Shown here: positions 1-8,296 of the stretch, piece after piece
Layout: every line of letters starts with the position of its first letter
Position numbering within the stretch: the first letter of the stretch is position 1
From: an uncultured Lachnospiraceae bacterium
GTDB taxonomy: Bacteria > Bacillota > Clostridia > Lachnospirales > Lachnospiraceae
Reading direction: 5' to 3'
NCBI GenBank assembly: GCA_902779445.1
Contig: CACZBM010000005.1
Coordinates: 1-64,000, forward strand
Length of the DNA stretch: 64,000 nt
Translations under genes and position numbers: made by a program
The notes under the pieces: model-generated
The model's database searches: none
What the model was told of the DNA's origin: nothing
What the model saw: only the letters and a program-made list of their open reading frames with translations

Positions 1-1404
1 GAAATGGAGTGGGAGCTGGATCTGTCTCTGATGACACCGAGGGAAGCGGTTAAGGAAGTTTACCGGTATGCGTTATCAAAAGGGAAAGTGGTTACGATAA
101 CTACGGACTGCTATTACTCAAAAGAAAAGATAGCTCTGCTTCTCAATAGATCGGGTATAGAAGACTATGATTCTCTTTTTGTATCATGTGAAGAGGGTAC
201 ATCCAAAACCCAGGACTTATACGACATATTAAGAAAAAAGTATAATGACAAAGAGATATTGCACATAGGCGATGATCCATATGCGGATATAGAAAAGGCC
301 GGATTACATGGTATCAAAGTATTCAGGATTTATAGTGCAGCTGATATCATGGATGCGCTTGGCGGACTTGGTTTGGAAGAGAATATAAGCAGTCTTTCAG
401 ACCGCCTGAAAACAGGACTGTTTTTATCACGGATGTTTAATGATCCCTTCCCGACGGATGATAATAACTCCGCTATTCCTGTCAGAAGCAGCTTTGATAT
501 CGGATTTCTTTTCTGTGCACCAATGATCACGGACTTTGTTCTATGGCTTATAGAAAAGCTTGAAAACAGCGGCCTTGATGAGATCTTACTTGTTGCAAGA
601 GACGGTTATCTCATCGACAGGCTTTTTAAGATAGCAGGATATGGGAGTAAGGCATTCTATTTTTTGTCTTCCAGAGCAGCTGCCATTAGAGCCGGTATGG
701 AAACAAAAGAGGATATCGGGTACGTTGATTCGATGAAGTACTTTGGTTCACCTGAGGAGGAGCTAAAGGAAAGATTTGGGATCAGTACGGATGATATCGG
801 CAGTATTGACAGGTATTCAGAAATACTGAAAAGATCAAAAGAACAGAAAAAAAACTATCGTAAATATATTGAAAAGCTTGGTATTTCCGATTCTGATAAG
901 GCAATGTTTGATTTTGTAGCTAAAGGAACGGTTCAGCTGTATCTTCAAAAGCTTTTCCCGGGTCATATGAAGGGATTCTACTTCCTTCAGCTGGAGCCGG
1001 AATTTATGGCGGATAAAGGACTTGATATAGAACCTTTTTATTCCGATAAGGAAAAAGATGACAGCGCGATCTTCGATAATTATTATATTCTGGAAACATT
1101 TCTTACATCACCTGATCCGCAGCTCCTTGAGTTTGATGAAAACGGGGATCCTGTTTTCGCAGAGGAACTGAGAAGTGAAAATGCTATGAGATGTTTTGAA
1201 AATGCAGGGAAGGGAATAGAGACCTTTTTTGAGGAGTATATCAAGGCTTTGCCGGATGGGAGAGCAGAAATCAATAAGAAACTGGATGAAGCCATGCTTT
1301 CCCTGATCAACAGGGTGAGTATTCAGGATGAAGATTTCCTCTCTCTTAAGGTTGAGGACCCTTTCTTCGGAAGGATGACTGATATAAAGGACGTTTTGGG
1401 ATGA
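1..1404 (+). CDS. HAD-superfamily surface-polysaccharide-type protein, 5' end missing
   Basis: The frame is open at base 1, so the true start lies outside the window; the first ATG is at base 4. The visible N-terminal ~120 residues look like the second half of a HAD hydrolase: a T-T-D stretch (residues ~33-35) as motif II and HIGDD (~87-91) as motif IV. The catalytic DxD motif I would lie upstream. The rest (~160-466) contains LLVARDGYLIDRLF and resembles large HAD-containing proteins found next to glycan biosynthesis genes. It ends in an ATGA overlap with the heptose kinase gene, which suggests co-transcription and a role in making or decorating a surface glycan. Exact substrate unknown. Confidence 0.6.
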   Translation, partial: EMEWELDLSLMTPREAVKEVYRYALSKGKVVTITTDCYYSKEKIALLLNRSGIEDYDSLFVSCEEGTSKTQDLYDILRKKYNDKEILHIGDDPYADIEKAGLHGIKVFRIYSAADIMDALGGLGLEENISSLSDRLKTGLFLSRMFNDPFPTDDNNSAIPVRSSFDIGFLFCAPMITDFVLWLIEKLENSGLDEILLVARDGYLIDRLFKIAGYGSKAFYFLSSRAAAIRAGMETKEDIGYVDSMKYFGSPEEELKERFGISTDDIGSIDRYSEILKRSKEQKKNYRKYIEKLGISDSDKAMFDFVAKGTVQLYLQKLFPGHMKGFYFLQLEPEFMADKGLDIEPFYSDKEKDDSAIFDNYYILETFLTSPDPQLLEFDENGDPVFAEELRSENAMRCFENAGKGIETFFEEYIKALPDGRAEINKKLDEAMLSLINRVSIQDEDFLSLKVEDPFFGRMTDIKDVLG

Positions 1405-2783
1405 ATAAACACACGGATAAAAAGAAAATGCTGATAGCCGGCGATATTATGCTGGATATTTACCATTTCGGCAAGGTATCAAGGATCTCGCCGGAGGCCC
1501 CTGTGCCGGTTTTCCTGGAAGAAGGAGATGTACGGATGTCTCCCGGTGGTGCGGCCAATGTGGCTGTTAACGTGGCAGCTATTGGGATTGAGGCAGATAT
1601 CTTTTCGGTGACGGGTGACGACAGTATTTCCGGAGATCTTACAGGTATTCTGAAGGATCACGGGATCGATACGAAGTACATCGCTTCGGTATCAGACAGA
1701 TCTACCACCGGAAAGACCAGGTATATCGCGCAGAATAATCAGCAGATACTACGGGTTGATTCTGAGGACACGGATGATGTTGATATTAAAACTGTGAAAA
1801 GACAGCTTGATAATATTGAAAAAAGGATAGATGATTATGGGCTCTTTCTTATATCGGATTACAAAAAGGGGCTGCTGACAGAAGAGATAACACAGTCCCT
1901 TATCAACATTGCCGCAAAGCATAGTATTCCGGTATTTGTGGATGCTAAGGATAAGAATATCTCAAAATACAGAAATGCTACTTTGCTAAAGCCAAACAGA
2001 AAGGAACTTAAAGAGATCACAGATCTTCCGGTTGGCACTGTAGATGAGGTATCACAGGCTTCAATGAGATTATGCAGGGACGCATCGGTCAGATATGTTC
2101 TCACAACACTTGGTGCAGACGGTATGTTGCTTGTGGATAAGGACAAGGTTATCTGTTCTGTGAAAAGTGCCGCTAGAGAGGTATATGATGTTACCGGTGC
2201 GGGAGATACATCTATAGCATATCTGGCAGCGGAGGTATTGTTTGGAAATTCTATGGAGGACGCTGTGCGTACAGCCAATATTGCTGCGGGAATTCAGGTT
2301 GCAAAGGTCGGGACAAGCGTTGTTACACCGGAAGAAGTCAGAGCAGCGATCGAAAAAAGCGGAATGGGTAAGACGGTATTCACTAATGGATGCTTTGATA
2401 TTATTCACGCAGGACATGTTAAGTACCTTAGAGAGGCAAGGAAGCTGGGAGACAGGCTTGTTGTGGGTCTTAATTCGGATGAGTCTGTGCACAGACTTAA
2501 GGGTGACAGCAGACCGGTAAATCCACTGAAAGACCGGATTGATGTACTTTCTGCATTTGAATTTGTGGATGAAGTGATACCTTTTGAGGAGGATACGCCG
2601 TACGATCTTATAAAGAAGGTGCGGCCGGATATCCTTGTAAAGGGCGGTGATTATGAGATCAAGGATATAGTCGGGGCTGATCTTGTCAGATCATGGGGAG
2701 GAGAAGTGAGGACAATCCCTTTTGTTGAAGGTAAATCAACCACTGCGATCATTGAAAAGATCGGAGGCACATCCAATGACTGA
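1401..2783 (+). CDS. hldE: bifunctional heptose-7-phosphate kinase / heptose-1-phosphate adenylyltransferase
   Basis: Two fused domains. Residues ~1-310 are a PfkB/ribokinase-type sugar kinase with the C-terminal signature DVTGAGDT (263-270) supplying the catalytic Asp. Residues ~325-460 are a nucleotidyltransferase with TNGCFDIIHAGHV (328-340), which contains the HxGH motif. The 460-residue length and domain order match HldE (RfaE), which phosphorylates D-glycero-beta-D-manno-heptose 7-phosphate at C1 and then transfers AMP to give ADP-heptose in the cytoplasm. The start ATG overlaps the upstream stop (ATGA), and gmhA and gmhB follow with overlaps, so three heptose steps sit in one operon. 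The epimerase HldD is not in the window. In Gram-positives the expected pathway is often the GDP-heptose one, so the ADP-type enzyme is notable. Confidence 0.9.
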   Translation: MNKHTDKKKMLIAGDIMLDIYHFGKVSRISPEAPVPVFLEEGDVRMSPGGAANVAVNVAAIGIEADIFSVTGDDSISGDLTGILKDHGIDTKYIASVSDRSTTGKTRYIAQNNQQILRVDSEDTDDVDIKTVKRQLDNIEKRIDDYGLFLISDYKKGLLTEEITQSLINIAAKHSIPVFVDAKDKNISKYRNATLLKPNRKELKEITDLPVGTVDEVSQASMRLCRDASVRYVLTTLGADGMLLVDKDKVICSVKSAAREVYDVTGAGDTSIAYLAAEVLFGNSMEDAVRTANIAAGIQVAKVGTSVVTPEEVRAAIEKSGMGKTVFTNGCFDIIHAGHVKYLREARKLGDRLVVGLNSDESVHRLKGDSRPVNPLKDRIDVLSAFEFVDEVIPFEEDTPYDLIKKVRPDILVKGGDYEIKDIVGADLVRSWGGEVRTIPFVEGKSTTAIIEKIGGTSND

Positions 2784-3345
2784 TATTATTAAAACACGGA
2801 TCATGGAAAGTATAGGTGTTAAAGAGAGGATCCTTAAAGATGAAGTTCTTTTGGACAATATAAATAACGCAGCCATGATGATATCAGACTGTCTGAAAAA
2901 GGGCGGAAAGATACTTTTCTGTGGTAACGGGGGATCTGCATCGGATGCGCTTCATCTTACAGGGGAACTGATTGGAAGATTTCAGAAAGACAGAAGAGGA
3001 CAGGCAGCAATTTGTCTTAACGCGGATATGGCTTCCCTTACTTCTGTCGCTAATGATTACGGATTTGACATGGTATACGCAAGAGCCGTTGAGGGGCTTA
3101 TGAAAGACGATGATATATTTGTGGGAATAAGCACCAGCGGTAATTCCGGAAATGTATATGAGGCGGCATTAAAAGCCAGAGAAAACGGGGGCAAGGTGGT
3201 ATCGTTTCTCGGAAAAAACGGCGGAAGAATAAAGGACGTATCGGATGTGGCAATTATTGTTCCGGGTAGTGTTACGGCCCGGATCCAGGAAGCTCATATT
3301 ATGATAGGGCATATCATTTGCGAAATTGTGGAAGACAGATTATGA
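2776..3345 (+). CDS. gmhA: sedoheptulose-7-phosphate isomerase (phosphoheptose isomerase)
   Basis: SIS-domain isomerase of 189 residues that converts sedoheptulose 7-phosphate to D-glycero-D-manno-heptose 7-phosphate, the first committed step of heptose synthesis. FCGNGGSASDA (~48-58) and STSGNSGN (~119-126) are the sugar-phosphate-binding loops; TGEL (E64) and QEAHIMIGHI (H174/H179) fit the GmhA catalytic Glu and His. The start at 2776 is chosen because CGGAGG lies 8 bases upstream and the overlap with hldE is only 8 bases. An ATG-like start at 2722 would be out of frame inside hldE and has no ribosome site. Middle gene of the heptose operon. Confidence 0.92.
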   Translation: MTDIIKTRIMESIGVKERILKDEVLLDNINNAAMMISDCLKKGGKILFCGNGGSASDALHLTGELIGRFQKDRRGQAAICLNADMASLTSVANDYGFDMVYARAVEGLMKDDDIFVGISTSGNSGNVYEAALKARENGGKVVSFLGKNGGRIKDVSDVAIIVPGSVTARIQEAHIMIGHIICEIVEDRL

Positions 3346-3878
3346 AACCTGCGGTTTTTCTTGATAGAGACGGGACAATAAACGTTGATAAGGACTATCT
3401 CTACAGGATCGAGGATTTTGAATATTTAAATGGTGTGGAAGAAGCCCTGAGGCAGCTTGAAAGGTCAGGTTTTTTGCTTGTAATTGTTACAAACCAGTCG
3501 GGAATAGCCAGGGGATATTACACAGAAAATGATTACCGGCATCTGATGGATTGGATGATATCAGATCTTTCGGGCAAGGGCATTCATATAGCAGGGGATT
3601 ATTTCTGCCCGCATCTTCCGGGGGCGGTTGTAAAGAAATATGATGTTGAATGTGACTGCAGAAAACCGAAGACCGGTTTATATTACAGAGCGGCGAAAGA
3701 ACTTGATATAGATATGGATAAGAGCTTTTCTATAGGGGATAAGCTTCGGGATCTGGAAATATGCCGTGAAACCGGTGTCAAGGGTATACTCATCGGGGAT
3801 AAAAACCGGGATTCCGGAGATCATTATCATGTATGCAGGAACTGGAAAGAGATAAGCGAGTATTTCAGCAGATTATGA
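3342..3878 (+). CDS. gmhB: D-glycero-D-manno-heptose 1,7-bisphosphate phosphatase
   Basis: HAD-family histidinol-phosphatase-like protein of 178 residues. FLDRDGTIN puts the nucleophile and acid/base Asp at residues 8 and 10; VTNQSGIARG is motif II, and GDKLRDLEI is motif IV. A Cys-x-His ... Cys-x-Cys loop (CPH ... CDC) is the zinc clip typical of GmhB. It removes the C7 phosphate between the kinase and nucleotidyltransferase steps of HldE. The start at 3342 gives an ATGA overlap with gmhA; the 24-base longer frame from 3318 begins inside gmhA with no benefit. Last gene of the plus-strand operon, convergent with the next gene. Confidence 0.88.
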   Translation: MKPAVFLDRDGTINVDKDYLYRIEDFEYLNGVEEALRQLERSGFLLVIVTNQSGIARGYYTENDYRHLMDWMISDLSGKGIHIAGDYFCPHLPGAVVKKYDVECDCRKPKTGLYYRAAKELDIDMDKSFSIGDKLRDLEICRETGVKGILIGDKNRDSGDHYHVCRNWKEISEYFSRL

Positions 3879-3881
3879 GTA

Positions 3882-5279
3882 TCACACCTCCGCATTCTGA
3901 ATCATAATGGGTTTACCGGTTTCCTGATAGAGCTGCACAAGGGAGCTTGCGTCTCCGTAGTAGGCATCGCTTAAGATGAGAGCTCTGTCCATATCGGGAG
4001 TGTCATCATAGATACCCCATTTTTCTTCGAGATATTTATCCCTTATAGACTTGTATTTTTCCCAGAGTTCCGGGCGCATGGAAGTAAGTGTGCTCTCAAT
4101 AAGGGGATGAGGACGCCATAGAAGAGCGATATCATTCCTGTTTTCATAGAATATTTCAAAGGCTCTTTTTATCTTATCAAGCATCTTATCGTCATTCTGA
4201 AGGAGAGCGGTAATTCCGGTATTATAGAGGATTATCTTTTTCCTTGTGCCGTCCGGACGGTTTACTATACCAAGCCATTCGTCGGGGATATCAAGATCCT
4301 CAGCCTTTGTGTTCTTTATCTTATCGAATTTCGGTGAGCCCGATCCGTCTATTCTTTCTTCCCAGAAAGCACGTATCTCTTTTTCTGTATGTGTCTTATC
4401 CTCTTCCTTCATATACCGGGTAAGGATATTCACATAGGCTTTCTTCATGTTCTGAGACTGTACTATGGTTTTATGGGCATTGAACACACCGGGTACAAGG
4501 ACAAAGTGCTCGATGCTCTTTTGAACAGCTTCGTCATCAGGATCGGTGGGATCATTAAGAACGAAGTAAGGAACGTAGACAAGCTTGTCCGTCAGTTCTT
4601 TAAGGTTCTTTGAATAGAAGAAGGGATGGACGCTGGTCACGAAATTATTCTCATCATAGGGGTTATGGATATAGATCTCATCAGGACACTGTATGCCGAA
4701 ATCATATTCTCTATAGTCTGTTATAGGCACATATGACGGATATTCATTTCCCTCGTAATGTTCCTTTGCGAAGCTGCCATCAGGATTCTTCTCATAATAA
4801 GGGATGGGGATCACCACAGCATCCGTGTTCTCATCTTCATCAGCTTTTTTCCAGAGGCTTTCGAGCGAATCCCACATTGCAGCTTTATATGGGAGAAAAA
4901 CGATTTCCTTCCTGTCGTCGCTGATCTCATAGGTCAACATTCTGGAGACGGAAGAAAGCTGCTTTCCGGCGGAACTATTGATCTTTTTTAGCCTATTCTC
5001 ATCCTCGCCGTTTGCAATGCCGTTTGCAAGCTGGAAAATGGCCTCGCAGAAGCCCTCAAGCTTATGTACGGCATCCTCCGCAGCATTACGGTCTGAAGGA
5101 ATAACGGGGTCATTCTTTATGTATTTTTCTTCAATGTTTTCGCCGAGAAGGATCGCGGTTTCCTGACATTTGGTGAGGAGCTGTATCTCTTCATTGCCGG
5201 GTTCTATGGAATTTGATATAACTTCCAGAGCTCCGGTCAGGGATTCTGCAAGCTTCAGCATCTGTTTTTTCTTCATCAT
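3882..5279 (-). CDS. GT-B-fold transferase resembling CDP-glycerol glycerophosphotransferases
   Basis: A 465-residue protein without signal peptide or clear membrane span. The N-terminal ~120 residues are helical. The C-terminal half carries ALLWRPHPL (~370) and a final DAYYGDASSLVQLYQ segment, which resemble the donor-binding region of CDP-glycerol:poly(glycerophosphate) glycerophosphotransferases and related GT-B enzymes. Function is therefore probably transfer of a sugar or polyol-phosphate to a surface polymer, but the acceptor is unknown. The context agrees: heptose activation genes lie downstream on the other strand and a cytidylyltransferase/polyol dehydrogenase pair lies upstream. Start ATG at 5279 (or 5276); neither has a convincing ribosome site. 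Convergent with gmhB, only 3 bases apart. Confidence 0.5.
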   Translation of the reverse strand: MMKKKQMLKLAESLTGALEVISNSIEPGNEEIQLLTKCQETAILLGENIEEKYIKNDPVIPSDRNAAEDAVHKLEGFCEAIFQLANGIANGEDENRLKKINSSAGKQLSSVSRMLTYEISDDRKEIVFLPYKAAMWDSLESLWKKADEDENTDAVVIPIPYYEKNPDGSFAKEHYEGNEYPSYVPITDYREYDFGIQCPDEIYIHNPYDENNFVTSVHPFFYSKNLKELTDKLVYVPYFVLNDPTDPDDEAVQKSIEHFVLVPGVFNAHKTIVQSQNMKKAYVNILTRYMKEEDKTHTEKEIRAFWEERIDGSGSPKFDKIKNTKAEDLDIPDEWLGIVNRPDGTRKKIILYNTGITALLQNDDKMLDKIKRAFEIFYENRNDIALLWRPHPLIESTLTSMRPELWEKYKSIRDKYLEEKWGIYDDTPDMDRALILSDAYYGDASSLVQLYQETGKPIMIQNAEV

Positions 5280-5280
5280 A

Positions 5281-5435
5281 GATAAATGTTAGTTAATAAT
5301 CGCCCCCGAGCTACGCACTCCGCTGCGTGGCTTCGGGAAATAACTTAGGCATTTTGGCTCGGTGACCATCGGTGAAACCGATTTAATTGGCACCGAGCAG
5401 GTTGCAATTCAGCGGAGTATCCGCTGAATTGTGAC
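5281..5435. repeat. cluster of nested intergenic hairpins
   Basis: Three palindromic structures lie between divergent genes. 5357-5364 (GCTCGGTG) pairs with 5391-5398 and encloses a second perfect hairpin, ATCGGT (5368-5373) with ACCGAT (5377-5382). Downstream, 5406-5416 pairs perfectly with 5420-5430 around a GTA loop, and the stem can be extended with wobble pairs to 5401-5435. A further imperfect pair of ACGCA/TGCGT arms lies near 5315-5335. No coding potential was seen. Could be a mobile palindromic repeat or a bidirectional terminator/insulator. Confidence 0.6.
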
Positions 5436-5462
5436 AATTATAGCATAAAACATTTGAGAATG

Positions 5463-5471
5463 TGGTATACT
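5463..5471 (+). promoter_or_regulatory. extended -10 promoter candidate for the epimerase gene
   Basis: TGGTATACT is an extended -10 (TGn followed by TATACT) ~95 bases before the epimerase start. No good -35 is visible, which is acceptable for extended -10 promoters. The same TGGTATACT string precedes the DUF5717 operon at 47934. Confidence 0.4.
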
Positions 5472-5493
5472 AATTAAGAATACAGAGGGATTT

Positions 5494-5544
5494 CCCTCAT
5501 CCGTCAGCACTACGTGCTGCCACCTTCTCCCAGAGGGAGAAGGC
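5494..5544 (+). repeat. palindromic intergenic repeat, CCTCATCCGTC family, copy 1
   Basis: Starts with CCCTCATCCGTC, followed by hairpin CAGCAC-tac-GTGCTG and then the perfect hairpin CCTTCTCCC-aga-GGGAGAAGG. Related copies lie at 10666-10711 (same orientation) and 60641-60686 (inverted). It sits inside the 5' leader of the epimerase gene. Confidence 0.7.
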
Positions 5545-5568
5545 AGATATCCTACATGGGAGGAGAAG

Positions 5569-6237
5569 ATGAAGATCGAATTCAATGCATCCATGATGTG
5601 TGCGGACTACGGGTGTTTAAGGGATGAAGTAAAGGCCTTGGAGAAAGCCGATATTGATTCATTCCATATAGATATTATGGACGGACGTTATGTGCCGAAT
5701 TTCGCCATGTCAAAAAATGATATGGCTTATATTGCAAAGGCTACGAAGAAACCAATGGATGTTCATCTCATGATAGAACATCCTGCTAATAACATAGATA
5801 TTTTCCTTGGAGTACTGAGAAAGGGTGATACGGTTTATATCCATCCGGAGGCAGAGTATCATCCATCAACGACACTTCAGCGTATAATTGATGCGGGGAT
5901 GATCCCGGGTATTGCAATTAATCCCGGTACCAGCGTGGAAACCGTCTACGAGATGCTCCGTATCGTAAAGAAGGTCCTTGTAATGTCAGTGAATCCCGGC
6001 AATGCAGGGCAGATGTACCTTCCTTATGTCGGACACAAGCTTGATAAGCTACTGACATTCAGAAAAGAGCTTGATTTTAAGGTGTACTGGGACGGCGCAT
6101 GCAGTGTTGATAAGATAACATCCTATGCACCTAAGGGAGTGGCAGGATTTGTCCTGGGTACTACGGTTTTATTTAATAAAAGAAAGTCTTACGAAACGAT
6201 AATCAAGGAACTCAGGAAGACTACGGATAATATATAA
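5569..6237 (+). CDS. ribulose-phosphate 3-epimerase family protein
   Basis: TIM-barrel epimerase of 222 residues, the usual length of Rpe and of D-allulose-6-phosphate 3-epimerase. Metal and catalytic residues are visible: FHIDIMDGRYVPNF (His and Asp of the metal site), VHLMIEHP (metal His), and YWDGACS (second catalytic Asp; classical Rpe has D-G-G here). The CDGACS-like variation and overall divergence make a non-housekeeping substrate possible. The start is supported by GGGAGGAG about 4 bases before ATG. It is followed by a cytidylyltransferase and a polyol dehydrogenase, so it may feed a pentulose or hexulose phosphate into a CDP-polyol pathway; that link is inference. Confidence 0.75.
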   Translation: MKIEFNASMMCADYGCLRDEVKALEKADIDSFHIDIMDGRYVPNFAMSKNDMAYIAKATKKPMDVHLMIEHPANNIDIFLGVLRKGDTVYIHPEAEYHPSTTLQRIIDAGMIPGIAINPGTSVETVYEMLRIVKKVLVMSVNPGNAGQMYLPYVGHKLDKLLTFRKELDFKVYWDGACSVDKITSYAPKGVAGFVLGTTVLFNKRKSYETIIKELRKTTDNI

Positions 6238-6238
6238 G

Positions 6239-6508
6239 AGATTCTTCGGGCTAAAGCCCTCAGAATGACACAGTGAGGGAGCCCTCAGAATGACACGGTG
6301 AGGGAGCCCTCAGAATGACACAGTGAGGGAGCCCTCAGAATGACGGGTGCGACGGTGTACCACAGGCTGTCATCCTGAGCGGCGCTACGTGCCAGTGCAA
6401 AACATGCTTGTGGCATGTTTTGAATGCCGTTAAGATGAGCTATGCGCATCTGGCATCGGTCACGCGTTTAGCGCGGACCGAGTCGGGAGACGAGAAGCGA
6501 AGGATCTA
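6239..6508. repeat. CTCAGAATGACA-family repeat array, 25-bp period
   Basis: After an ATTCTTCGGGCT arm, a 25-bp unit (AGCCCTCAGAATGACACAGTGAGGG, shown here only to define the period) is repeated at 6255-6279, 6280-6304 and 6305-6329 with a partial fourth copy at 6330-6344. It is followed by the opposite arm TCATCCTGAGCG, a hairpin of AAAACATGC with GCATGTTTT near 6398-6420, and a closing GCGAAGGATCT. The last arm runs into the start of the cytidylyltransferase gene and supplies its AAGGA-like ribosome site. Confidence 0.8.
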
Positions 6509-7210
6509 ATGGGGATTGTAATGAATGCAGCAGTGATCTTGTCGGGAGGCACCGGAAAAAGGATCGGTGGAGATATTCCCAAGCAGTATATAAAAGTGCG
6601 GGACAGGATGGTGATCGAATACTGCCTTGACAGATTTTTTGGAACTCCTGACGGACCGGTTGTTTCAGCTCTTGTCATTGTTGCAGCTGAAGAATGGCGT
6701 GACAGGATAAGAGCCTCTATCGGAGACAGGCCGGAGTTCATTGGCTTTGCAGACCCGGGTGAGACGAGGCAGCTTTCCATATTAAACGGACTAAGGGCAC
6801 TTAAGGGGATCTCCTCAGATGATGATCCGGTTATGATCCATGATGCTGCAAGACCCATGGTAAAAACTTCATTCATTAAAGAATGTTTTAACGCTGTTAA
6901 AGGCCATGACGGAGTAATGCCGGTCCTTCCCATGAAGGATACGGTTTACTTAAGCCATGATGGTAATAAGGTCGATTCACTGTTAGACAGATCTGAGATA
7001 TTCGCGGGACAGGCTCCGGAGGTTTTTAGGTTCGGCAAGTATCTGAAGGCCTGTGAGGATTTATTGCCGGATGAGATATTGAAGATAAACGGTTCGACAG
7101 AGCCCGCCATAAAAGCGGGAATGGATATAGCGATGATCCCCGGGGATGAAGGGAATTTTAAGATAACGACAAAGGCGGATCTTGAGAGGTTTTGTGAGAT
7201 CATAAAGTGA
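6509..7210 (+). CDS. IspD/TarI-family cytidylyltransferase
   Basis: Nucleotidyltransferase of 233 residues. AAVILSGGTGKRIG near the N-terminus is the CTP-binding loop, IPKQYI carries the conserved Lys, MIHDAARPM is the central metal/substrate motif, and FKITTKADLERF is the C-terminal signature. It either makes CDP-methylerythritol (IspD, isoprenoids) or CDP-ribitol/other polyol (TarI, teichoic-type polymers). The adjacent polyol dehydrogenase and pentose-phosphate-type epimerase favour the polyol role, but the sequence alone does not decide. ATG at 6509 or 6521 could be the start; both have weak ribosome sites, one of them donated by the upstream repeat. Confidence 0.75.
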   Translation: MGIVMNAAVILSGGTGKRIGGDIPKQYIKVRDRMVIEYCLDRFFGTPDGPVVSALVIVAAEEWRDRIRASIGDRPEFIGFADPGETRQLSILNGLRALKGISSDDDPVMIHDAARPMVKTSFIKECFNAVKGHDGVMPVLPMKDTVYLSHDGNKVDSLLDRSEIFAGQAPEVFRFGKYLKACEDLLPDEILKINGSTEPAIKAGMDIAMIPGDEGNFKITTKADLERFCEIIK

Positions 7211-7225
7211 TACGAGGCAGCTTTT

Positions 7226-8287
7226 ATGAAAGCATGGGTTTTACACGGACCCGGAGACTTAAGGTTTGAGGATGTTCCTGAGCCTTATTTTGCCAACGGG
7301 GACAGAGAAAAAGCGATCATCAGGGTTAAGGCATGCGGGGTATGCGGTTCGGATATACCCCGTATTTTTAAGACCGGAGCACACAGGCATCCACTGATCC
7401 CGGGGCACGAGTTTGCAGGTGAAGTGGTGAGTGTGACGGAAGACACGGATCCTTCTCTTATTGGGAAGAGGGTAGGTGTCTTCCCTCTTATCCCTTGTAA
7501 AAAGTGCGCTCTTTGCATGGATAAAAAATATGAAATGTGCAGGGATTATGACTATCCTGGCTCCAGATCCGACGGGGGATTCGCTGAATTTGTGAAAGTC
7601 CCGGTCTGGAATCTGATAGAGCTTCCGGAAACAGTAACGTTTGAAACTGCTGCCATGCTTGAACCTATGGCAGTTGCAGTCCATGCCATAAGGCAGTCCG
7701 GTATAGATAAGGAAAAAGAACCCGGGAAAGCACTGGTAATAGGCCTTGGGACAATAGGCCTGTTTATTGCCATGTTTTTACACGGAGCAGGGTACAGCGT
7801 CATAGGTATCGGAAATAAAGAGGAACAAAAGAAGATCTTTACCGGATCAGGCATGAGAGAAGACCGCTTTATAAGATCGGAAGACAGCAGAAATGAAAGT
7901 ACTGCAGGGGATTCCCTTTCAGAATGCAAGTATATTTTTGAATGCGTTGGGAAAAATGAGAGTTATGAGCAGGCAGTTTCACTGGCATCACCGGGCAGTA
8001 CCGTTGTGACAGTAGGAAATCCAGCTTCCGATATGACGCTTGGCCGGGAGATCTACTGGAAGATATTAAGGAACCAGCTGACGATAAGAGGAACATGGAA
8101 TTCCTCTTTTACCCATGAACCCATGGATGACTGGCATTATGTGCTGGATGTTCTTTCTTCCGGACAGATAACACCGGAGAAGATGATAAGCCACCGCTTA
8201 AGATTAAAAGACCTGTCAGAGGGCCTTGATATTATGAAAGATAAAAAAGAGTATTATACAAAGGTCATGGTGACTGAATTTACGTAA
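7226..8287 (+). CDS. zinc-dependent medium-chain polyol(-phosphate) dehydrogenase
   Basis: MDR-family alcohol dehydrogenase of 353 residues. GVCGSDIPR supplies the catalytic zinc Cys, GHEFAGEVV the zinc His/Glu, and a four-cysteine structural zinc loop is present (CKKCALCMDKKYEMC). The Rossmann NAD(P) site is near LVIGLGTIGLF. The N-terminus resembles galactitol-1-phosphate or sorbitol dehydrogenases. Located 15 bases after the cytidylyltransferase gene, it probably interconverts a ketose phosphate and polyol phosphate in the same pathway, analogous to TarJ; that assignment is inference. Confidence 0.75.
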   Translation: MKAWVLHGPGDLRFEDVPEPYFANGDREKAIIRVKACGVCGSDIPRIFKTGAHRHPLIPGHEFAGEVVSVTEDTDPSLIGKRVGVFPLIPCKKCALCMDKKYEMCRDYDYPGSRSDGGFAEFVKVPVWNLIELPETVTFETAAMLEPMAVAVHAIRQSGIDKEKEPGKALVIGLGTIGLFIAMFLHGAGYSVIGIGNKEEQKKIFTGSGMREDRFIRSEDSRNESTAGDSLSECKYIFECVGKNESYEQAVSLASPGSTVVTVGNPASDMTLGREIYWKILRNQLTIRGTWNSSFTHEPMDDWHYVLDVLSSGQITPEKMISHRLRLKDLSEGLDIMKDKKEYYTKVMVTEFT

Positions 8288-8296
8288 GGAGCAGAA

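Noticed and set aside
2722..2775. Upstream start for gmhA
   Set aside because: It would lie inside hldE; ATG 2776 has the proper ribosome site and matches usual GmhA length.
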